DNA of 64,000 nt from Phyllobacterium chamaecytisi (GTDB lineage: Bacteria; Pseudomonadota; Alphaproteobacteria; Rhizobiales; Rhizobiaceae), in contig NZ_JAIQWW010000024.1 of assembly GCF_020164455.1 (NCBI RefSeq), forward strand, positions 1 through 64,000. The letters run 5' to 3'. The translations under genes and the position numbers were made by a program. Positions 46,900 to 55,499 of the stretch are shown in pieces (within the stretch, counting starts at the first letter, position 1; the number at the start of each line of letters is the position of its first letter). The notes under the pieces are model-generated. The model was not told where the DNA came from. It did not search any database and saw only the letters and a program-made list of their open reading frames with translations.

Positions 46900-47901
46900 T
46901 TAGTTGCCTTTTAGATCGGCGGATTCTGGCAGATAATAGTCTGTCCATGCCGCAGGCATCGTCTTGAGCGTTCCGATCTTGTGCAGATGCGTGGCAAACT
47001 TCATCGTTCCCTGAGGATCGGTGCGAAACTCCATCATGTCCGGCTGTCCGAGGATCTTGACCAAGGTATCAAGATCGGTTTTGTCACCGGAAACCTGCTT
47101 GTAGGCGCTCAAGGCGTCTTTCGGGTTGTTCTTGATCATGTCGATTGCCTCGACTGTGGCTTCGCGCACGGCCTTGATGATGACAGGATTTGCATCGGCA
47201 AAAGCCGTTGTCGTGAAGAACGTCGCTTGCGTTAAAGGACCGCCAATGATGTCCTTGGAATTGGCCACGACATGGTTGCCGGCATCGATCTCCAGATATT
47301 GGAACGGCGGTGCGGAGAAATGACTGGCCACCTCGTGGCTCTTGTTCGCCAGCGCCGCCATCGCATCGGGATGTCCGAGCTGCACCGTATTGACATCGAA
47401 ATGCTTGAGGTCGCCGTCTCCGTACATCTGACCTGCCGCCATTTGCAACAGGATCGCCTGCGTCGAAACGCCGACAGTGGGGACCGCGATCTTGTCGCCC
47501 GGACCGATGTCCTTCAATGATTTGATCTTGGGGTCACGCGACACCATGATGACCGGTTGCGCCGAACTGGTGATGATCCCTTTCACCTTGCCACGTGTTC
47601 TGTCCCACAGCAGAAGCAGGTTGCCCGTTCCGGTGTTGACGATGTCGACATTCCCGGAAAGAAGCGCATCGGTTTGTGCGCCGCCGCCGCTGAAGGTGCG
47701 CCAATTGACGGTAATATCTTTGAGGCCATCTTCCGCCGCGTGCTTCTCAATGAGCTTTTGCGTTTCCATGACATGGCTCGCCAGATACAGAATGCCTGGC
47801 TGGCGTGTAATGGAAATGTCAGTCTTTTCCTGAGCCTGGCTCACCGTGCCCAGACTCAGGATCATGCCCAAGGCGGCAATACCATTTGTAAGCAATCGCA
47901 T
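46900..47901 (-). CDS. ABC solute-binding protein (NMT1/SsuA-like)
   Basis: A 333-residue periplasmic receptor with a signal peptide ending VSQAQEK (about residue 24). The fold segments ITRQPGILYLASHVM, DALLSGNVDIVNTGTGNLLLL and SLKDIGPGDKIAVPTVGVSTQAILLQMAA match the NMT1/nitrate-sulfonate family. Its operon partners are a sugar-acid dehydratase and an aldolase, so an aldonate-like carboxylate is more likely than a sulfonate. GGGAGG precedes the ATG. It is divergent from a GntR regulator. Confidence 0.9.
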   Translation of the reverse strand: MRLLTNGIAALGMILSLGTVSQAQEKTDISITRQPGILYLASHVMETQKLIEKHAAEDGLKDITVNWRTFSGGGAQTDALLSGNVDIVNTGTGNLLLLWDRTRGKVKGIITSSAQPVIMVSRDPKIKSLKDIGPGDKIAVPTVGVSTQAILLQMAAGQMYGDGDLKHFDVNTVQLGHPDAMAALANKSHEVASHFSAPPFQYLEIDAGNHVVANSKDIIGGPLTQATFFTTTAFADANPVIIKAVREATVEAIDMIKNNPKDALSAYKQVSGDKTDLDTLVKILGQPDMMEFRTDPQGTMKFATHLHKIGTLKTMPAAWTDYYLPESADLKGN

Positions 47902-47977
47902 GTTTTCCTCCCATTTGATTCAACTGCGCCCGCCGGCACATCCGACGAAGGTCCTCCGACTTCGCCATGCCTTTAAA

Positions 47978-47995
47978 GCACTAATACATCAGTGC
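47978..47995. promoter_or_regulatory. Candidate GntR operator between the ABC operon and its regulator
   Basis: GCACT (47978-47982), eight bases, AGTGC (47991-47995): a perfect inverted repeat in the 148-base divergent gap, followed by ATCAA and an AT-rich tract. It is a plausible shared operator for the GntR protein at 48050-48742. Confidence 0.4.
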
Positions 47996-48049
47996 ATCAA
48001 CAAAAATTTTGTGCTATCGGTCGTCAATGCATGAGCGAAAGAGCCTGAT

Positions 48050-48742
48050 ATGAGCGGAAGAGTGAATGGGAGTGTTCTGGATCGAACACGGCAGGTGGCG
48101 CACCAGATCCATGAAATACTGCGAGACAGAATTCTTTCAGTCGATCTTGTTCCAGGCACGATACTCTCGCGCGCATCGCTGCAGTTGGAGTTTGGCGTCA
48201 GCCAAACCCCTGTCCGCGATGCGCTCATGCGCCTTGAGGAAGAGGGAATCGTCGAAGTCTTTCCTCAATATGCAACGGTCGTCGCAAAAATCGATATTGG
48301 CCATGCAAGACAAGCCCAGTTCTTGCGACTGTCAATTGAACTCGAGGCCGTACGGCGTCTGACCCAAGAGGCTCCGCAACAACTGGCCAACGAACTTGAA
48401 GAAATTCTGGCGCGACAACGTCATGTGGCCTCGCCTCAAACCTACGATTCGTTCGACAGGCTCGACAAAGACTTTCACCGCAAAATTTACGAATATGCGA
48501 ACATTCTCAACCTCTGGTCGACGGTGCGCCGGCAGAGCGTCCATCTTGACCGGCTGCGGCGACTTAATTTGCCTATGCCGGGCAAGATGCAAAATGTCCT
48601 CAACGATCACCAAGATATTATCGATGCGATAAAATCCGGACACGCGGAAGCCGCGGCAATTGCGCTGCGCAAACATCTGTCTGGAACGCTTTCAATCATT
48701 GATCTCATCAGCGAACAATTTCCGAATTATGTTCGCAAGTGA
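48050..48742 (+). CDS. GntR/FCD-family regulator of the sugar-acid ABC operon
   Basis: A 230-residue regulator. The winged helix spans about residues 14-80, with SRASLQLEFGVSQTPVRDALMRLEEEGIVEV as the recognition region. The FCD domain follows (LDKDFHRKIYEYANI, LNDHQDIIDAI, ALRKHL metal-site His residues). It is transcribed divergently from the binding-protein gene of the dehydratase operon, with a 148-base gap holding a palindrome. Likely inducer: the sugar acid or its 2-keto-3-deoxy derivative. Confidence 0.87.
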   Translation: MSGRVNGSVLDRTRQVAHQIHEILRDRILSVDLVPGTILSRASLQLEFGVSQTPVRDALMRLEEEGIVEVFPQYATVVAKIDIGHARQAQFLRLSIELEAVRRLTQEAPQQLANELEEILARQRHVASPQTYDSFDRLDKDFHRKIYEYANILNLWSTVRRQSVHLDRLRRLNLPMPGKMQNVLNDHQDIIDAIKSGHAEAAAIALRKHLSGTLSIIDLISEQFPNYVRK

Positions 48743-49383
48743 GTAACGTCAATTTTGATTCCGGGTTGCGACCTTGTTCGAAACGAACGGGATCGAATCG
48801 TTTGACCTCGTCGTCGGGGCCAGATTTTCTCAAACCTGAAGCGTCTGTTAAATATCGATGACGTTCTGAGGCTGCGGCTCAGGTCTCAAGCCATCGGGCC
48901 CGCGGCTCGGGCTACACTCCCAGGTTTGGTCGCTGGACGACCGGTTGCTGTCTGCGGGCATGACATGTCGCACTCAAGCGTTGATCGCATCAGCCGCGAA
49001 GTGCCCGATCCTTCATCGTCAGCCATCCACCGAACGGCTGGTGCCGTCCGTCTTCGAGCGTACCGAGATCGACCGCGGCGTAGCTGAGGCTCTCGACATG
49101 ATAACCCCCTGATACGCAAGCCCCAAGCTCGCGGTGCCGGCCCTGCCGAGGATGTCGACCGCTTTTACGCAAGCAAGGGAAGCCGGCATTATGCTTTTCG
49201 CATGGTCTGATACGCCCTACCTTGCGGAAATCGAGCATCTTCGCAAAAGCATCTGCAGAACATTCATTCCCGCCGCGATTGTCCTTTGCAAATATCTGCC
49301 GGTTTTGGCCCAGCCTATAGAATGCCGTTCCTCGCACGCCCTGCTGCGGTTGCGTAGTCTTTGTCTATAAATGGAGATGTTAT
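48743..49383. other. Intergenic region before the 49-55 kb catabolic operon
   Basis: About 640 bases with no supported gene. A minus-strand stretch (49000-49130) reads SGGYHVESLSYAAVDLGTLEDGRHQPFGG, which looks protein-like but matches no family I know and has neighbouring stops; it may be a remnant. The promoter of the downstream amino-acid-type ABC operon must lie at its right end. Confidence 0.35.
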
Positions 49384-50220
49384 ATGCTGTCTAAGGCCCC
49401 CCTGAGAGCCCTTGTCGGGCTTGCTCTGTCGATTTGTGCGCTGAGCGCCACGACCGCTTCGGCCGATGCGACGCTGGACCGGATCAAGGCCCGGGGAACG
49501 CTGACGGTCGGCGTTATCCTGTCCGGCGCGCCGTTCGGTTTCATCGACCCGAAAACACAGGAGCAGAAAGGCTTCAATCTCGACATCGCCAAGGGCCTTG
49601 CCGACGATCTCGGCGTGAAGCTCGAGACCGTCACGGTGACGCCGCCGAACCGCGTTCAGTTCCTGCAGCAGGGCAAGGTCGATATCCTGATCGCCAACAT
49701 GCAATACACCGAAGAACGCGCCAAGGTGCTGGGCTACGTTCCGACACCCTATGATCGCGCTGGGGGAGCCGCCGTGGGCCGCAAGGACAGCGGGCTGAAG
49801 GACTGGGCCGACCTGAAGGGAAAGACCGCTTGCGTTTCACAAGGCTCCAACTACACGCAGCCACTGATCGAGCAATACGGCGCGGAGGTGAAAGCGCTGC
49901 CGAGCCAACCGGAATCGCTGCTCGCCCTGCAGGGCGGCAATTGCGACGTGGCCGTCCACGTCGGCGCGACCGTCGGCCTGCTGCTGCAGGACCGCCCCGA
50001 GGAATGGAAGAACTATGCCATTCTTTTTCCGACCGAACTGATCCCATCGGATTCGGTCATCTGGTTGCGCAAGGGCGAGGCGGATACGACCGCGGCACTC
50101 GACGCCAGCGTCAAGAAGCTGCATTCCTCCGGCAAGCTTCTGGAGTTTGCCAAGACCAATCGGCTTTTGAAAACCGAATTCCTGCAACAGGAACAGAAGG
50201 CGCTTTCCGCAGCGCAATAA
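49384..50220 (+). CDS. ABC solute-binding protein (polar amino-acid family 3)
   Basis: A 278-residue periplasmic receptor with a signal peptide ending TTASADAT (about residue 28). LDRIKARGTLTVGVILSGAPFGFIDPKTQEQKGFNLDIAKGLADDLGV is the classic family 3 N-terminus. The Asp of KVDILIANMQYTEERA and the TACVSQGSNYT loop fit binding of an alpha-amino group and carboxylates. GGAG lies upstream of the ATG. It is the first gene of a six-gene plus-strand operon ending in a flavin monooxygenase. The ligand is expected to be amino-acid-like, possibly an aminopolycarboxylate. Confidence 0.92.
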   Translation: MLSKAPLRALVGLALSICALSATTASADATLDRIKARGTLTVGVILSGAPFGFIDPKTQEQKGFNLDIAKGLADDLGVKLETVTVTPPNRVQFLQQGKVDILIANMQYTEERAKVLGYVPTPYDRAGGAAVGRKDSGLKDWADLKGKTACVSQGSNYTQPLIEQYGAEVKALPSQPESLLALQGGNCDVAVHVGATVGLLLQDRPEEWKNYAILFPTELIPSDSVIWLRKGEADTTAALDASVKKLHSSGKLLEFAKTNRLLKTEFLQQEQKALSAAQ

Positions 50221-50244
50221 CGCGAATGCACCGATAGAGCGATA

Positions 50245-50991
50245 ATGCCCGATTTTGATGTCATCGACCTGTTCGTCAGCCTGACGAGCAGGATCGGCTT
50301 GAACTACGAGTTCCTGGCGACCGGATACGAGGCCCAGATATGGCGTGACGGCTTTGCCACCACGCTATATCTCATCCTGCTGTTGATCCCCGTCAGCCTC
50401 GTGTTCGGCCTTTTCTTTGCGGCCTGTCTGACCTCCGGGCGCTTGTGGCTGTCGACGCCGGTGCGTGCCTTCGTCGAACTGACGCGCAACACGCCGACGC
50501 TTGTGCAACTGATGTTCAGCTTTCTGGTTCTCAACACCTTCGTCTCCAGTCTCGTCGGCGGCACTCAGAACAATCCGTTGTCTGCTTTCTTCTGGGTGGT
50601 GGCCGTGGTGGGGCTGCATATCGCCGCGCTCCATGCCGAAGCGCTCCGCGCCGGGATCGAGGCGGTGCCGGCTGCAACCGTCGAGGCGGCGCGCGCCATC
50701 GGTTTCAGCCAGCTCCAGGTCCTGCGCTACGTCGAGGTGCCGCTCGCCTTGCGGGCCTCGCTTCCGGCAATCGTCAACAACCTCATTAACCTCGTGAAGT
50801 TGACGACCGTCGGTAATGCGATCGCCGTCAGCGAGATCACCTACGCCTCCATCATGGTGTGGACGCAACGCGACAATGTCGTGTCGCTGATGATCGTCAT
50901 CCTGCTGTTCTTCAGCCTTGTCAATCTGATTGTCGCTCGAGCCGGCCTCTGGGTCGAGCGCAAGCTCGCGGTTCCCGGGTACGGCCTATGA
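50245..50991 (+). CDS. Amino-acid ABC transporter permease (HisM/GlnP type), first
   Basis: A 248-residue inner-membrane permease with five hydrophobic helices. The VELTRNTPTLVQLMFSF segment and the cytoplasmic loop EAARAIGFSQLQVLRYVEVPLALRASLPAIVNNLINLVK (EAA motif) are typical of polar amino-acid importers. It overlaps the second permease gene (ATGA). It begins 24 bases after the binding-protein gene. Confidence 0.93.
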   Translation: MPDFDVIDLFVSLTSRIGLNYEFLATGYEAQIWRDGFATTLYLILLLIPVSLVFGLFFAACLTSGRLWLSTPVRAFVELTRNTPTLVQLMFSFLVLNTFVSSLVGGTQNNPLSAFFWVVAVVGLHIAALHAEALRAGIEAVPAATVEAARAIGFSQLQVLRYVEVPLALRASLPAIVNNLINLVKLTTVGNAIAVSEITYASIMVWTQRDNVVSLMIVILLFFSLVNLIVARAGLWVERKLAVPGYGL

Positions 50992-51770
50992 TGGGCGCCG
51001 TCCTCGCAAAGCGCGGCAGGAGCAGCCATATCCTGCGCAATGGCGGCTTCGTGGCATTGCCACTGATAAGCCTCATCTGGTCGCTCGCCGACCCGACGCT
51101 CGGGCGCGAGCTTCTCGAATGGGTGCCGTACCTGGCTTCCGGGTTCATGATGAACATCCTCATCGCGCTGTCGGCCATGACGCTCGGCACGCTGGTCGGT
51201 GTACTGTTCGGCATTCTGGCGCTCGCGCCTTTCAAGCTGGTGCGCTATCCGGTGGCAGTTTACGTGCAGATATTCCGCAACGCGCCGCATCTCGTTCTGA
51301 TCTTCGCGACGACCTACATTTTCCCTTTCGAGATCATGATCTTCGGCACCTACCTGCCGTTTCCCGATTGGGTGAAGGCGGTGATCGGGCTTGCCATTCC
51401 CGCCAGCGCCTATGTCGCCGAAATCACCCGTGGCGCCATTCTTTCCATTCCGACGACGCAATGGGAAGCGGCAAAGGGCCTCGGCTTTTCGCGCAACGAG
51501 GCCCTGCGCTGGATCATCCTGCCACAATGCCTGCGACGTTCGCTGCCGCCCTGGATGAACGTGCTGGCCTCTATCACCATGGGCACGGCGCTTGCCTCGC
51601 TGGTCGGCGTGCACGAACTGCTGCACGCTGCCACGGATGCCAGCACGGCGGTGCGGCGGCTCGACTTCACAGTTATCGCCTACCTCGTGGTGATGACCGC
51701 CTTTTTCACGCTATGCTACCCGATCTCCCACCTGACGCGCCGCCTCGAAGGCCGCTTCAATGCGGTTTGA
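50988..51770 (+). CDS. Amino-acid ABC transporter permease (HisQ/GlnP type), second
   Basis: A 260-residue permease. Helices include WVPYLASGFMMNILIALSAMTLGTLVGVLFGILALA; VQIFRNAPHLVLIF and the EAA loop WEAAKGLGFSRNEALRWIILPQCLRRSLPPWMN follow. The start at 50988 overlaps the first permease stop. The frame upstream, to 50859, lies inside the first permease gene and is not part of this protein. Confidence 0.92.
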   Translation: MMGAVLAKRGRSSHILRNGGFVALPLISLIWSLADPTLGRELLEWVPYLASGFMMNILIALSAMTLGTLVGVLFGILALAPFKLVRYPVAVYVQIFRNAPHLVLIFATTYIFPFEIMIFGTYLPFPDWVKAVIGLAIPASAYVAEITRGAILSIPTTQWEAAKGLGFSRNEALRWIILPQCLRRSLPPWMNVLASITMGTALASLVGVHELLHAATDASTAVRRLDFTVIAYLVVMTAFFTLCYPISHLTRRLEGRFNAV

Positions 51771-51783
51771 GCCGGCCCAGAGG

Positions 51784-52581
51784 ATGACGCTGATGACCAC
51801 AGACACGAAAACCGCGCTGGTTCGACTGGAGGATGTCCACCTGTCCTTCGGCCGGACCGAGGTGCTGAAAGGCATCGACCTCGCCGTCAACAAGGGCGAT
51901 GCCGTGTCGATCATCGGGCCTTCCGGCTCGGGCAAGTCGACCATCCTGCGCTGCATCAATGCGCTGGTGCAGCCCCAGAGCGGCCGGATCACCGTTGGCG
52001 GCACCCGCGTCGATCAGCTGACGGGGGAAAGCGAACGCATTGCGCTGCGCAAACGCGTCGGCATCGTCTTTCAGCAGTACAACCTGTTTCCGCACCTTAC
52101 GGTGCTCGACAATATCGTACTTGCGCCCACCCGCATCCTTGGCGCCGGCCGGCCGGCAACGGAAAAACTCGCGCGGGAGTTGCTCGAAAAGGTGCGGCTT
52201 TCGGACAAGGAAAACGCCTATCCCGGCCAGCTTTCCGGCGGTCAGCAGCAGCGCGTCGCCATCGCCCGCGCGCTTGCGATGAAGCCGGATCTGGTACTGT
52301 TCGACGAGGTCACGTCCGCGCTCGATCCGGAGACCGTCGGCGAAGTACTGTGGGTGATCCGTGACCTTATCCGCGAGGGCATGACCAGCATTCTCGTGAC
52401 CCACGAGATGCGCTTTGCCGAAGAGATCAGCGATACAGTCGTCTTCACCGAGAATGGCCGTGTCGTCGATCACGGGACGCCGCAGCAGATCTTTCACACC
52501 TCCGGCAATCCCCGCATCCGCCAGTTCGTCGGCGGGTTTTCTGGCGGACGGGGCGAGATTCGCGACGGCGAATCGATCTAG
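51784..52581 (+). CDS. Amino-acid ABC transporter ATPase (HisP/GlnQ type)
   Basis: A 265-residue ATPase with Walker A GPSGSGKST, Q-loop GIVFQQYNLFPHLT, signature LSGGQQQRVAIARALAM, Walker B LVLFDEVTSALD and switch His LVTHEM. The FFHLTVLDN-like segment and the short length place it in the polar amino-acid group. Starts at 51784 and 51793 are both near AGAGG (51778-51782); the frame also opens at 51760, overlapping the permease end. Confidence 0.93.
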   Translation: MTLMTTDTKTALVRLEDVHLSFGRTEVLKGIDLAVNKGDAVSIIGPSGSGKSTILRCINALVQPQSGRITVGGTRVDQLTGESERIALRKRVGIVFQQYNLFPHLTVLDNIVLAPTRILGAGRPATEKLARELLEKVRLSDKENAYPGQLSGGQQQRVAIARALAMKPDLVLFDEVTSALDPETVGEVLWVIRDLIREGMTSILVTHEMRFAEEISDTVVFTENGRVVDHGTPQQIFHTSGNPRIRQFVGGFSGGRGEIRDGESI

Positions 52582-52610
52582 AGCTTGGAAATGTGCATCA
52601 GGAACCCGCC

Positions 52611-53957
52611 ATGAACGCCATATCTTTTCCGCTGACCTATGCCTTCGCCGAGGCAATCGTCACGTCGGACCCGACGAGGGACATCCCTGCGATGAACGCA
52701 GCGCGCACGGCAATCATCGATTTCCTCGCCTGCGCCATTGCCGGTGCCGGCGACCGGGCGACGGGCATTCTGGCGCAGGCGGTCGGCGTCGAGCAGCCGG
52801 GCGAAGCGATCCTGATCGGCACGTCGCGCCGCACCGATCTCCTGGTTGCAGCCGTCATCAACGCCTATGCCGGCCACGTGCTCGACTATGACGACGTGCA
52901 TGCGAGCGTCCGCGGCCATCCGACCACCGTCATCATTCCGGCTCTGCTGGCGCTTGCGGCGGAACGGAACTTTTCAGCAGAACAACTGATCGCCTCCTAC
53001 GTTGTCGGCCTTGAGGCGATGGCCCGCCTCGGCCTTTCGATTGGCGCGAAGCACTATGAGAAAGGCTTTCACGCGACCGCCACGCTCGGCCCGGTCGGCG
53101 TTGCGGCCGCCATCGCGCATCTGACGCGCAGCCCCGTCGACCAAACGGCCGTCGCACTGGGTCTTGCGGCCACACAGGCCTCCGGCCTGCGCCTCCAGTT
53201 CGGCCATGACGCCAAGCCCTATCATGCAGGCATGGCCGCACGGTCCGGCCTGCTTGCAGCCCGGTTGGCGGATGCGGGCTTCGGCGGTGCGCCCGACTTT
53301 CTCGACAACCCTGTCGGGTTTCATTCGGCCTATGCCTTCGGTGCAGCAAACCTTGCCGCCCTGTGCGACAATTGGGGCGCGCCCTGGCAGATCGTGACGC
53401 CCGGGCTGACGCTGAAAGCCTATCCCTGCTGCACCGCCAGCCACCCGGTTGCCGCTCTCGGCATCGATCTCCACGGCGAAGGCCTCGCCGCCGACGCCAT
53501 CGAGCGTATCACCTTCACCTATCCGCCGGGCGCCGATGCCGCCCTGGTGGTGAGTCAACCGACCAATGGCATCGAGGCGCGCTTCAGCCCGGAATACGTC
53601 TTTGCGGCCGCCCTGATCGACGGCGTCCTGCGGCTGGACCACTTCGACGACAGGCCGGTGCAGCCCCACCTCATGGCGCTTGCGGCCCGTGCCGGGCGCC
53701 GGCACGACGAAAATGCGCCGCGCATGTCGAGCGATCCGGGAACGCGCTTCGTCATTCTCGATGTCGCGCTGCGCGATGGCACCACGATCACCCGCCGGTT
53801 TCAGGGCCTCCCCGGCCTCCTCGATCCCACCGAGAAATTCGGCGATGCGACCGCCCGCCGCCCGACCTTTGCCGAGCTTCCCCCGCTTGTCCGAGCCATG
53901 ACCAGCCGTGCCGATCTCGGCCGCCTGCTGGATCTGCTCAATCAGGACGTTGTCTAG
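52611..53957 (+). CDS. MmgE/PrpD-family protein
   Basis: A 448-residue member of the family that includes 2-methylcitrate dehydratase (PrpD), cis-aconitate decarboxylase and iminodisuccinate epimerase. Seen: NAARTAIIDFLACAIAGAGD, YAGHVLDYDDVHASVRGHPTTVIIPALLALA (family active-site region with Asp and His), KGFHATATLGPVGVAAA and LTLKAYPCCTASHPVAAL. It stands between an amino-acid-type importer and an NtaA-type monooxygenase, not in a propionate locus. That favours action on a dicarboxylic amino-acid-like compound over 2-methylcitrate. AGGA lies 8 bases before ATG 52611. Confidence 0.88.
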   Translation: MNAISFPLTYAFAEAIVTSDPTRDIPAMNAARTAIIDFLACAIAGAGDRATGILAQAVGVEQPGEAILIGTSRRTDLLVAAVINAYAGHVLDYDDVHASVRGHPTTVIIPALLALAAERNFSAEQLIASYVVGLEAMARLGLSIGAKHYEKGFHATATLGPVGVAAAIAHLTRSPVDQTAVALGLAATQASGLRLQFGHDAKPYHAGMAARSGLLAARLADAGFGGAPDFLDNPVGFHSAYAFGAANLAALCDNWGAPWQIVTPGLTLKAYPCCTASHPVAALGIDLHGEGLAADAIERITFTYPPGADAALVVSQPTNGIEARFSPEYVFAAALIDGVLRLDHFDDRPVQPHLMALAARAGRRHDENAPRMSSDPGTRFVILDVALRDGTTITRRFQGLPGLLDPTEKFGDATARRPTFAELPPLVRAMTSRADLGRLLDLLNQDVV

Positions 53958-53980
53958 CTCCCATCAAGGAAAGAGATGTC

Positions 53981-55288
53981 ATGACCACCAAGAGAGAAAT
54001 CCATCTGGGCCTGTTCCTTCAGGGCGCTGGCCATCACGTCTCCGGCTGGCGCCATCCGCGGGCGGAAGCGGGCAGCGAGAACTTCAATCTGCTGCGGCGC
54101 GTGGCGCAGATGGCCGAGGCCGCCAAGTTCGACATGGTTTTTCTTGCCGACGGCCTGACCAGCGGAGCCGACGCCCATCCCTCGACCATTGCCCGCTTCG
54201 AACCGCTGACGCTACTGGCGGCGCTGGCTGTTGTGACCGACAGGATCGGGCTGGCGGCGACCTCGTCCACCACCTATGGCGAGCCCTATCACGTCGCCCG
54301 GGCGTTTTCCTCGATCGATCACCTGAGCCACGGCCGTGCCGCCTGGAACATCGTCACGACGTCCTATGCCCGCACCGCCAACAATTTTACGAAGTCGCAT
54401 CCCGAGCATGACGAGCGTTACGCCGTTGCCGAAGAATTCGTCGATGTGGTGCGTGGCCTCTGGGACAGCTGGGACGACGACGCCTTCATCAAGGACAAGG
54501 GCAACGGCATCTATGCCGATCCGGCCAAGCTTCACATCCTCGACCACAAGGGCAAATATTTCTCGGTGAAAGGCCCGCTCAACATCCCGCGCGCTCCGCA
54601 GGGCCATCCGATCCTCATTCAGGCAGGCTCCTCGGGCCCGGGCCAGGACCTCGCCGCCCGCACAGCCGACGTGGTGTTCACCGCCCAGCAGAGCATCGAG
54701 GAAGCCCAGGCTTTCTATAAAGGCCTGAAAGAACGCGTCGTTCGGGGCGGCCGTCAGGCGAACGACGTTGCGGTTATGCCGGGCTTCCTGCCGGTTATCG
54801 GCCGCACTTCTGCCGAGGCCGCGGAAAAACTGGCGCAACTCGACCAGTGGACCGATCTGAAGAGCGGCATGCCGTTGCTGGAAGAGCGCATTGGGCACAG
54901 CCTTGCCGATTACGATGCGGACGGTCCGCTGCCGGACCTGCCTATCTCCGACCAGTTACGCAGCCGTGCCGAGCTTCTGACGGCGCTTGCCAGACGCGAG
55001 ACCCTGACGATCCGCCAGCTGGCGCTGCGCGTCGCCGCCGGTCGCGGCCACCACATCGTGCTCGGGACGCCCGTGGAGATAGCCGACCGTCTGCAGCAGT
55101 GGTTCGACGGATACGCGGCCGACGGCTTCAACATCATGCCACCTTTCTTTCCGGAGGGTCTCGAGGACTTTACGCAATTGGTCGTGCCGATCCTTCAGGA
55201 ACGCGGCCTGTTTCGTACCGACTATCAAGGTTCAACTCTGAGAGATCATCTGGGGCTTCGTCGGCCAGGATTGGTTAGCGGCACCTGA
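53981..55288 (+). CDS. FMN-dependent monooxygenase, NtaA/SnaA/DszA family
   Basis: A 435-residue bacterial-luciferase-fold flavin monooxygenase of the subgroup containing nitrilotriacetate, EDTA and dibenzothiophene-sulfone monooxygenases. Diagnostic segments: HHVSGWRHPRAEAGSENFNLLRRVAQMAEAAKFDMVFLADGL, LAATSSTTYGEPYHVARAFSSIDHLSHGRAAWNIVTT and GPLNIPRAPQGHPILIQAGSSGPGQDLAA. Such enzymes need FMNH2 from a separate reductase, and none is encoded in this window. AAGGAAAGAG precedes ATG 53981. It is the last gene of the operon and probably performs an oxidative C-N or C-S cleavage of the imported compound. Confidence 0.9.
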   Translation: MTTKREIHLGLFLQGAGHHVSGWRHPRAEAGSENFNLLRRVAQMAEAAKFDMVFLADGLTSGADAHPSTIARFEPLTLLAALAVVTDRIGLAATSSTTYGEPYHVARAFSSIDHLSHGRAAWNIVTTSYARTANNFTKSHPEHDERYAVAEEFVDVVRGLWDSWDDDAFIKDKGNGIYADPAKLHILDHKGKYFSVKGPLNIPRAPQGHPILIQAGSSGPGQDLAARTADVVFTAQQSIEEAQAFYKGLKERVVRGGRQANDVAVMPGFLPVIGRTSAEAAEKLAQLDQWTDLKSGMPLLEERIGHSLADYDADGPLPDLPISDQLRSRAELLTALARRETLTIRQLALRVAAGRGHHIVLGTPVEIADRLQQWFDGYAADGFNIMPPFFPEGLEDFTQLVVPILQERGLFRTDYQGSTLRDHLGLRRPGLVSGT

Positions 55289-55499
55289 TGTTTGTCCTAT
55301 TTGAGTCGTGATAATATATTTACCACAATGCGTTGGCGCATGCGGTCTACGTCATAAATCTCTTTGAAGTCACGTCGCCTCATGACGGCTCATTTCGAAG
55401 TTGGCAACCAACCAGGGTTCAGGGCGCTTCGTGTATCGAGGTCGACATAAGGCGCTCGCTGAGCGCTCGGAGAGACATCGCGACTCGACCAGGATCGTC

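Noticed and set aside
53363-53980. N-terminal extension of the monooxygenase frame into the MmgE/PrpD gene
   Set aside because: The extension is Arg/Pro-rich out-of-frame translation of the MmgE/PrpD gene; the true start with a ribosome site is 53981.
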